Source of the DNA: Ascoidea rubescens DSM 1968
Lineage: Eukaryota > Ascomycota > Saccharomycetes > Ascoideales > Ascoideaceae
Reading direction: 5' to 3'
DNA: 64,000 nt
NCBI RefSeq assembly: GCF_001661345.1
Contig: NW_017962919.1
Location: 62,001 to 126,000 of the forward strand
The stretch's first letter is position 1, and each line of letters opens with the position of its first letter. Position numbers and translations under genes: made by a program. Positions 54,990 through 64,000 of this stretch are shown here, piece by piece. The notes under the pieces are model-generated. The model worked only from the letters and a program-made list of their open reading frames with translations, made no database searches and had not been told where the DNA came from.

Positions 54990-57900
54990 TGAACCGCTGT
55001 TCGGGCTACAATCCTGGACTTCTACATGAAATCGGACGCAATTGGAAAGTAAAAATATCACAAATCCAAGTAGCAAAATCTTGAAATGAATACCCAAATT
55101 TTGTTATTATGCCAGTTTGAACCTTTTGAAGAAAGAATGCAAATAAGGTGATGCCCTCAACATCTAACAGTTGTAAGAGAACTATAACCACGGTCAGTGA
55201 AACATGTGTGTTTTATTAGTGTCTCATAAGCAGCAAGACGTCTTTCAAGCTGTCTTAAGCAAATGAAACCAAAACGAGCAGAACAACAAAGCCAAAAATA
55301 ACATTAATTCAATCATAAAGCCAATTTTTTATGGGATTTGAACACGGCAGCGCTTAGTGTTTCAGTAATGATTTCCGCACCGTTGTTTGTTATCACCTCA
55401 TAGAAATGTATCCGGAACGTTGCAAAACCGTCTAATATACTAATATTTCATTTAAGTATTCTTGCAGCTTTTTTGATTGGTGAGATGGATAGCCAAGATG
55501 GTAGCGGAATCGATATCACCATAAATAATTTTCTTATCAACATTTGATGCAATATATTTGAAATTCTCGTTTAGGAACAGGTCTTCGATGACATCTTCAG
55601 TAGGAAAAATGTATTCAGCTTTTCAAGTCAGCAAGTCCACCAATCCCTAGTTATTGGGGTTCAAAGTAGCTGCTATTTGATTTATGAAGAGCGTCTATCC
55701 ACCAACAGATTTTTGGTCATCACAATATGCAGCTCAATTATTGTCTCTTATTCCACCTATCATAAAGGATCAAGCACTTTTGTAATGAGCAAGTAATTGT
55801 CTTGAAAATAAATATTTTAGTGCTCTTTTGGCACCAGATAAGTGGATCCGGGTTGGTGCACAATGCTATAAGATTAATGACCCAAAAGCAAATGTACTTT
55901 CATACTGCAAACAGCTAGCAGCAACGCCGCACTATTCGCCAATTGATTCTGAAAGTGATGATTTTTCAGCAGTTACTCAGAGCTATCAGATTGATGTAGC
56001 ATCTTCTAGGGGTTAATCATTATTGGTGTAGCTTGCAAATAAAATTGATCAGTCATATCCTGTTGAGTCACTAGACTCACATACCTCTCCGCAGATAGGA
56101 AACTTCTGTTGTAGCGCTGAGCAACATCAATCTTAAGCGAACGACCTACAAACACTGCAAGACATTTCTTTTTGAAGAACGAACAACGATACGATTTAAG
56201 CAGTCTGCCGATTGCATCTGATGATTTGCCACTAATATATTTATGCAGTTATAATCCTACAATGCACTAGCGTTTGATGTTTCAGAAAATGAACACACCA
56301 TTTTTATCTGAACACGTTCAAAATCCAAAAAGATTGGAGAGCAATAAGCATATTGTGGTACCAACAAATGGGAGGCTGCTTGAGTCCATGAATTGATCGG
56401 TGCAGCTTCAATCCGTTCGGCAGATCCTCAGCATCAACAAATCCAAGTGGTTACTTGTGGCAGATATTACCGTCGATATTACCAAAAAGAAATCGCTGTT
56501 GTCAAATCCATTTGATGATTGTTGAACCACTTTGCTGCAAGAAGAGCAAGAAGCCTTTTAACAAGTCCATATCTAATCACTGCGCTAAATGTGTTAGTAT
56601 ATTCAATACATTCAGCATGACAAAAACCTTCAGCATCAACTCTAGATTTGGCCAAATCAACGGGTTTTGCCGGTTGCATTGTGCACTGCTATCGAAATCC
56701 AACACTTTTTTTTTCACATGGACGATCAACCGACATGTAAGTATTGCTCTAAACCAATTCCTCACGCTTTTATCGACAAGCCTGTTTGGCGATTGAGTTT
56801 GCGGGAGTTGGATCGACTGAAGTTGCTGTAATAAGGGCACCGGCCAAGTTTTCAGAAGAGACCGGTTGATAATTGTATTTTTTGAATCAACAGTAAACAA
56901 TTTGAGCTCATCTAGTATGTATTCAAAATCCTTCTTATACTCTTTTTGGCTAACTGCACTGCGGCCGTTATCAGTTTCAGTACCGGTGTTTGACTCAGCA
57001 ACTTGACTATCATCAATAGCGGATTGAACAAATGTTCTTGAGTTCAATTAATTTATATTGATACCATTTTTCTTGCAATCGTCTGAGCTGATGTCATTAT
57101 ATTATTCATCCACATTCGAGTTATGGTTTACTTAATAGTGTGAAGCAATTGCAGCTTTGTTATTTTCGTCATTGGCAGCTGTTGAAATACACACCTTCAA
57201 AACCGCAGCAGCAATGGGGTGTAACGGAAATAGCAGATGGAAATGTTTGCCTATTGCTGGTAAATAATCGATCTTTAAAAAGAAATTTGGTTTCAATAAA
57301 CGACAAATGGCAATGACAACAACACAGCTGTTATATAAAATATACCTTCACCAGTCCTTTCTACTCCTGTTGTAGTAAGAAAAATACAGGGCACTTCTAC
57401 ACCAAATTTAGTCTGCCTGACTTGTTTGGGGATGAAGGCATAGGCGGCACATCCATCCATCTACATGGTAGCAGCAATTCATTTCCTTAAAATCATTAAT
57501 TCAATGAAGTAATTATCCGAATGCTTTGTTTGATCGGAATCAAAATCATCAAAATCATTGCGCACGTCACGGCTTCATTCCTGAAATTATCGGGATCACT
57601 CGCTTTAATCAGCATTGGTTTGGGTTGTGTGTCTATTGCTCTTTGCCAACGTTCAGCGGCCCCTTTTGGATGAGACTCATATGAAACGGACACATATGTT
57701 TGATCTTGTGATTGACAGATTTTTTGAGCAGCTTGGTTGGAAACTCGTTATCAGATCAGAAAGCATGGTCTGTTTTATCTCTAACTCGTTGAGTAGATTT
57801 GATATAATATACTAACTTGGCAACTCCTAATGATTTTGTAGCGATTGGATCCGCAACCCGATATTTTCAAAAATCATCATCAATGGCAAAGAAACAATGA

Positions 57901-59345
57901 CGTTCATTAACAGCAGCAACTGGAATCAGCCAAACCGTTTCACTATAAACAGAACCAAAGACAGCAGTGGCTTTTCCTGTAGACGACCTATTGTTGAATA
58001 TGGCCGTCTTTTTCTTTGGAGAAGCCTCACGTAATGATGCACCAGTAGCCCAAATGGCGTTGACTTTGGCTACAGTTCTTGAAGAAGTCCCAACTTGATT
58101 ACCTAAACATCCATGGAAGTTTGTAGCAATTAACGCACTAGCGGATGAGGTAACGAAACATTTATGTAATGCTGCTGCTGCTTTTGATCTAGCTGAAGCA
58201 CAACTCAACTATCCGCTGTCTTGCTTAAATCAAAAGCAGGCTTCATCGTTTAGGCGCAAAAATTGAAATTGGGTTAGCGCCTTGGAGAGCTCTAAACCTA
58301 TTTTTTAATGTTGGGCCATTCTAATGCATCACAGATGGACGACGTTTGACATCGACAATAGTTTACCCAATATCTCCATTTTGTCGTGATGAGACGTTAG
58401 GTCGCTGAACTAATCAGGGTTAGCAGAAATAAGTTGGAACAGACCAGAGTTGAAATAGATCGGTTTGGAAATCAACTTGGGAGTTGTAGCTGGTGTCGGC
58501 GACCATGGAATCAGTGATTGAACAATTTTGGGCGCATCCAAAAGCGCTACCGCTGCATAAACATCGGCTGGAGCTGATGAAGCAGCAGCAACAGGCTGTG
58601 GCGCCGAACACGCACTAGCCAATTGTCTCTTTTTGTGACAACGATAAAATGTCATTGATTTCCGATTTGGCATTTCGATTCCTTGCTTACTCGCCGAAGC
58701 TCACGCTGCTAAACCTGATCTAGCAGCTAATGAAGCTTCAGCTTGACGAATCGCTAGATCCTTGGCATCTTTAATTTTATTTATGAGAAGGCCATTAGGT
58801 TGTGTGAAAATCCTTTCAGCGTAGCTCGTGTGAACACCAAAGGCACTTTCAAAAATAACGATGCCTCATTAGCATTGGAGACCTTGGAATTAATGCAATA
58901 CGATTCACTACAAAATCAATTGTAGTCCCTTATATTAGATGATGTATTTTGCCACTTCCCAGAAAAAAATGACCATGGAATATTAATGGCATTCTCAACT
59001 CCAACAGTGCCACAATCCGTCTCCAAATGAACTAGTACTTGACGGCCATACCAACAACTGTGTAGCACCTTTTCCAATAGAGCGGGAGCTAATTAGCCGG
59101 TAACCAACAAATTACAAATGGGATGCAAAGCAACGTTATTCGTTTGTGAATAAACAACATCAGCAAAAATATCCGCTTCTTTGATGTAGGCCTGATCATA
59201 TGAACCGAAATGAGCGTCTTTAAGATTTTAGAGCAAGCCCGAAATAGTAAAGTTAACTGCATTTATTAGTTTCTTTGATTCTTGACATCGAAGATCGGCA
59301 ATTTAGCCCGTAACCAGTGGTACCGAATCCATGAAAATTCGTTGA
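54990..59345 (-). mobile_element. Ty1/copia LTR retrotransposon fossil C (minus strand)
   Basis: Same family as A and B, opposite strand. Parts from its 5' side: leader and gag start about 59345-59250, gag end with zinc-knuckle remnant and protease remnant about 58680-58410, integrase about 58210-57860, region between integrase and reverse transcriptase about 57050-56580, reverse transcriptase end about 56100-56000, RNase H about 55720-55450. The 3' limit is approximate. Its 5' end abuts that of element B at about 59345 and no complete 5' LTR is visible. It is broken, with tens of interruptions, and old. Confidence 0.7.
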
Positions 59346-62300
59346 GGAAAGTAAGTATCTACTGCAGGGAAACTCGCTGATATGTACATTTGCTCCCTTG
59401 GTGGGTGTCACCGGATTGCGCTGGTGACACTTTGAAATCGAACCCAGCTTCCTATAAAAATGCCCGGCTATTCTCTTTACGTTGTTCCATATTATGTATC
59501 TATTTACTTTAATATATTAGCATGGATTAGCTACCATTTGTTATACGCCAAATTTCATATCTTCGCTGGCAAGAATCAGAGAAACTAATGGACTCTGCTT
59601 ACCTTACTATCAGGGCTTGGGTCTTAAATTTCAAAGCAGCTTTTTTTGTTCTGTTGGTTAAAGCTTATATCAAGGCAGGTGATATCCTTGATGAAAATGC
59701 TGATTTGCCGAAAGTTGAGGTTCCTTTGGATTCCATTTGCCATTCGTTGGGTACTGGCGGAATAATATTTGCTTTATTGATAAAGGTGTTATACAATGGT
59801 TGGTATCGCCGTCAAGTATTACTTAACTTAAAGAAAAGTTTTCGTTCTGTTGGTGTTGAGGTTGCTGTTCTAATGGCCAGGACAATGATTTCTGGTAGGA
59901 GGCAAAATTCATTATGCCATAGGAGGAATTACAATAAATTTCTTAATTAATTCTATTGCAATATTTCCAAAGTGTACAATGATGAACTGTTTGCCGCCAT
60001 CATCTGTGCTGCGTCTGTTATTTAGACCAATTACGCAAAATCGATTGCTACTTATCCTACACACCGTCACAAGCATCCATTTACTGATCTGAAGGTTTGG
60101 GGCATCCGGGTTAGTGATGAAGTGATTGCCGGTGGCTGACGCTCAACAGTGATGGTGGCTGTTGATATGAAATGATTCAGCAAGCCAATGCAACAATGAA
60201 TGATATTCCATCGTTGTCGCAAGAAAGAACATTTGGCTAGTGGGCGTTTGACACCAGAGCCTGTTGTTGCCGCTTCGTTGGTTACAGCCGATGCTTCGGC
60301 AGCTTTTCCTATTTTGAGTTCCTTCAATGTTGGTCTGCAGCCGTATGCTTGGTCGTTGAAAATCACAGTGATGTTCCCGTTGACTTCGCAGCGGCTCTAC
60401 TTTGACTCTGGTGCTAGAAGACATATTAGTGCTAACTTTGATCTGTTTAGCGCCTTCACTTTTCTTTCAGATCAAGATGCCGCTATTTGCCCACAGTAAC
60501 TTTCTTGTGGACCTCCTACTTACAGTGAATCTTTTGAATGGTGTTTTATTAAAGATTGATAATTATGCTCTCCATAGTGCGAACCAACTGTGATTTTAGC
60601 TGCTACTAATAAAAGGTGCAGGGTCTCATTCAAAAATGTTTGCTTCAATTTGAATAGGCCACTGGCTGGTAAACCTTCTGCTTCATGACGTTTGATTATT
60701 TAGTCGCCCTTTCAGCTCTTGGGTTAATTACTACAATTGACATCTCTGTTCAGCTCATTCAGATGATAAAGTGGCAAGAGATATATGGAGGTTCCATGGC
60801 CATCTTCTGATGGTGCATCAACATGTGAGTTTTGTCAAAAAGGAAAACCGACCAAAATTATTAAGAAGTCGTCTACACAACCGGCTCCCGCTGGTTTTGA
60901 TCTATATTAAGTTGATATTGTCTGGCCAATTGTAGTATTTTTGGTTAACAAAAATAGTAATTTTTTAACCGTTGTTGATGATCACTATAGTTAAGACGTT
61001 GTGGTCGGAATTGGTACATGATCATTTGATGTTGGCAAAATCGTAACTGAAACTAAATTTACTCAGCTGCTACTGGATCAATCTGGCTCAACTGTCAGAT
61101 ATGTGACGATTTTGCATCGAAACTGCTAAAACAATTTATTAATCAGAAGACATCGATCTAGATATATCAGTTTCTTATGAGTCTCAATTGAATGGGGCGC
61201 TGGACGTTGGCAAAACCAATAGTGGCAAATGCCAGAACAGTGATAATTAATGTTGATGTTGTGATTAGTTGTGAAATGATGCGGCGATGTGTGCGGTGCT
61301 TTCAGCGAGCTTGATTCCCACCAGAAAAGGCCATCGGTTCACTACTACTTTCAATTATTATACAGACGAAAATGAATTGCCGCCAAGTTGAAAATGTATG
61401 AATGTGCTTTTTATTCCATGATCCCGAACCAATTTGATCAAACCAAGTTCGATGATACAGCTGTCTTCAGCTCGTTTGTTGTCTACAACACGAGTATCAA
61501 GAGGTACAAAGTATACAATCCTGACTCCATTTTTGTTTTCGTGCATTCGTTTTGCCGCTTTGGTGAGTACCAATTGTGTTTCAGGATCCATCAAATGCTG
61601 TCAATAGACCATCAACAGCATCTGCTGTTGGTGTTACAGTGATTGCAGGTTGTTTTATGGGGTAGAATTCGTCCGTTGCTATCCATCGATAAAGGCCACA
61701 CAACTGGAATTGCTTTGGACAAACCATCAAAACCTAGCAGCGAAAAGGATGAAGTATATATTGACAGCAGCTCACACGATGCCGAAGAAAAGACTATTGA
61801 AAACAAAGAATTGGATTCAATGGAACCAGTTGCGTCCACTGATGATAATGATGAAGCTGCTGATGCTAACACCGCCGCTGAATCCAATAAGCGCCAACTT
61901 GCTGCAGCCAGCAGAATTGCTGAAGGACACCTTGACATTATTGATAAAACTCTTAAGTGATTTACAATTGATTTGGGTAATATTATTGAACACGTGTTTT
62001 ATTTGAAATGTCTGGTGGCTGCCCTTATTGCCGCTGCTAGTTTTAATCCAAATCCTGCACACTGAATCTGCAAACTTGTTCGTGAACTGGTGTTTCAACC
62101 AATCGGTAGAAACAAATCGTAGTTGTTAGTTGATCTTCTCAATCGAAAAAGACATTTTGGCTGTCGTTGGGTGTTTGGATTAATGTTAGAACCAACCAGT
62201 GAGCATGATGAAGCCAGAGAAGTTGGGCAGAGGTCTTCTCCGCTTTAAGGTATTGATTGTGGTGAACCCCTTAATCCACTAATGAGGGATAAATATGTTA

Positions 62301-63870
62301 GAGTCGGTTTTGCCTTTGGGACATCAATGACATTTATGGTTCATCAAATGGGTGTGACGCCTGTGTGCCTTCATGGTGATATCGAGGCTGAGATTTGCAA
62401 GAAACAGCATCCAGGATTTGATAATGTCGTCTATGCTTTGAAAGTTTGCAAGTTGGGTAAATTTGTTTATGGCGCCAAACGATCTGTTTTTTGCTGGTCA
62501 AAGAAAATAGTTGATCCTCTCCGATGGCTTTAGTTCCAGGGAAGTTCAGATAAGCATTCTGTGATTGATCTTTAAAACTACATACACCACTCTACGCTTA
62601 CATTATATTGGGATCATCTTAGTAATGGGGGAACATGAGAAACAATGGTAACGCCGGTTAAATACAATCTCAAATCAGTCTTTAAATAAAAAGACATGGA
62701 GTAGTTCTCCGTTATTTTCATCGACTTGATGATGCTCAAGATAGCAACGTTCCTTCTGTATCTACGGATACCTACTTCAGAACGGTGGTTCAACGATTTA
62801 AAATGGATGAATTTGATGCGCAGGTGACACCAATAATGTTTGGCTTATACCAGAAGCTGGGTGAAACCGAAGGTTTTGAGTTCGATGGTGAAGATTCATC
62901 ACCTTCCAGTTGAATTGTCGGATAGTTGGCTTTTTCGGCACAGCTCTTACGGGGTGATATTGATTTTCTTGTTGGGTTTCTCAATCCAAATTTTGGTGGA
63001 CAATGCCAGCTCAATCTAAATTATCTTAAATGGTTAATAGAGTGTTGAAACGCAAAGCCAATGTCACTTTATTACGAAACTGCCTCATTAGTTGACTTAG
63101 TTTGATGCTCTGACGGTGATAGAGATGGACAGGTTGGCGATCGAAAGTCAGATGCTGGTCATAAGATCTTCATTGATTAAAACTCTGTCACTTGGAACAG
63201 CATGAAGGTGGCTTCAGTGGCTTTGCAAATGTGCGGAGCTGAATGCTTTTCACTCGCTCAAGAAGTCAAACAAACTGTGTTCCTAGTACATCTTTTCAAA
63301 AATATTGGTACTATTTATTACAAGCCAATTATCTGTTGTGGTAACAATTCTGCTATTAAGATGGCTAATTATGTCACCAATGTCAGAAGCTCCAGGCATA
63401 TTTCAAGCAAGTAAGTGATTATAAACGGTCGTGCTATTTCGCACTTACTCTTGAAAACGTTGGTACTGAAAGCAATGTTCCTAATATGTTCACTGAATTA
63501 CATAGCGCTCCACAGTTCAAATACCTCAATAAACTGCTTTCATAATTCAATTGTGGCTAGTTATGAATTTGTTGCTTACGTCGTCTTCGATTTTTCAGAT
63601 GGTTTTTTGATTGATTTCGTTATGGTGATGCCGCTGTGTTGTTATTCAATTGAGTTACTTACTTTGAATATATTTCCATTTTATCGCATAGAATGAGATT
63701 GTATCTCATGTCTTTTTCTACTTTGACAAAATGTTGAAGATCGCATTGTAAAGTACATGCTTTTGCATTTCATTTGATTATTCCTCGATTATTGTTTTCT
63801 TTCTTAGTTCATTTGGTTTCAATTATATGAAGGGCCCCATGATTGCAGCGCAAAAAATGTTTCAGAAAAA
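59345..63870 (+). mobile_element. Ty1/copia LTR retrotransposon fossil B
   Basis: The best preserved of the three. Parts: LTR-end/leader with TATAAAA at 59453, gag from 59588, zinc-knuckle remnant and protease with a DSGA active-site motif about 60200-60450, integrase about 60560-61950, reverse transcriptase about 62280-63000, RNase H 63202-63414. A tail homologous to the 3' end of element A runs about 63690-63850. The element may continue past the window. It is broken, with tens of interruptions, and old. Confidence 0.75.
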
Positions 63871-64000
63871 AGTCTTATGAGGGCCAAACGAACTAACGAA
63901 TTGGCCGGGTACCTTTTTGTCGCACAACGCAAACAGCAGTCAATTACATAATGCTTGAAACGTAAAGTAAGCCATCTTAGTTTAACGCAGAAGCCTTTAT
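63871..64000. other. window end, no feature recognised
   Basis: The last 130 bases follow the tail of fossil B and may be its 3' LTR remnant. Nothing is certain. Confidence 0.3.

Noticed and set aside
50186-63696. Many 60-120 codon open frames in the 50-64 kb block as separate genes
   Set aside because: Those with a recognisable domain are pieces of the copia-type fossils; the rest have no support.

Overview
The window comes from the nuclear genome of an ascomycete budding yeast (Saccharomycotina). The protein set is typical of such yeasts: Swc3, Mdm10, Sla2, Mtm1, Her2, Arg5,6, Rcm1, Snm1, Rsm25 and Aim19-like. Intergenic DNA is AT-rich, most genes have no intron, and many proteins carry long asparagine runs. 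A small gene at 45.7-46.0 kb with one intron looks like complex I subunit NDUFB3. That argues against Saccharomycetaceae, which lost complex I. I could not settle the species or the meaning of the CTG codon.

Layout. 0-2.4 kb: an NPC2-like sterol/lipid-transfer gene faces an NmrA/isoflavone-reductase-like gene that runs into a 378-base assembly gap. Both share identical sequence with paralogs further along in inverted orientation: NPC2 with 19.0-19.87 kb, NmrA with 38.7-39.16 kb. 2.7-26.0 kb: dense housekeeping genes, namely an MFS transporter, a Rei1/Reh1-type 60S factor, SWC3 (SWR1 complex), MDM10 (ERMES/SAM), SLA2 (endocytosis), MTM1 (mitochondrial carrier), HER2 (mitochondrial GatA), the second NPC2-like gene, ARG5,6 (arginine synthesis) and RCM1 (25S rRNA m5C methyltransferase). 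Decayed leucine-rich-repeat (Sds22-like) sequences lie on both sides of RCM1. 29-39.6 kb: an Asn-rich bZIP factor, a SET-domain methyltransferase, a CWC24 pseudogene, an unrecognised protein with cell-cycle-type short motifs, an Ada/AraC-like protein of bacterial type, and the intact NmrA-like gene. 41.7-49.5 kb: a TEF1 (EF-1alpha) pseudogene, then AIM19-like, SNM1, NDUFB3-like, RSM25, an unidentified broken gene and a CTO1-like HAD hydrolase.

49.7-64 kb holds no recognisable host gene. It contains three old, heavily decayed Ty1/copia-type LTR retrotransposons of one family: two on the plus strand and one on the minus strand between them. All three are broken fossils.

Mitochondrial function is a recurring theme (Mdm10, Mtm1, Her2, Arg5,6, Rsm25, Aim19-like, NDUFB3), but the genes do not form a cluster with a shared pathway. 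The observations most worth a second look are the two inverted, sharply bounded identical tracts, the Ada/AraC-like protein without the usual methyl-acceptor cysteine, the bZIP with a replaced invariant asparagine, and the unusual density of dead host paralogs (TEF1, CWC24, LRR, one unidentified).
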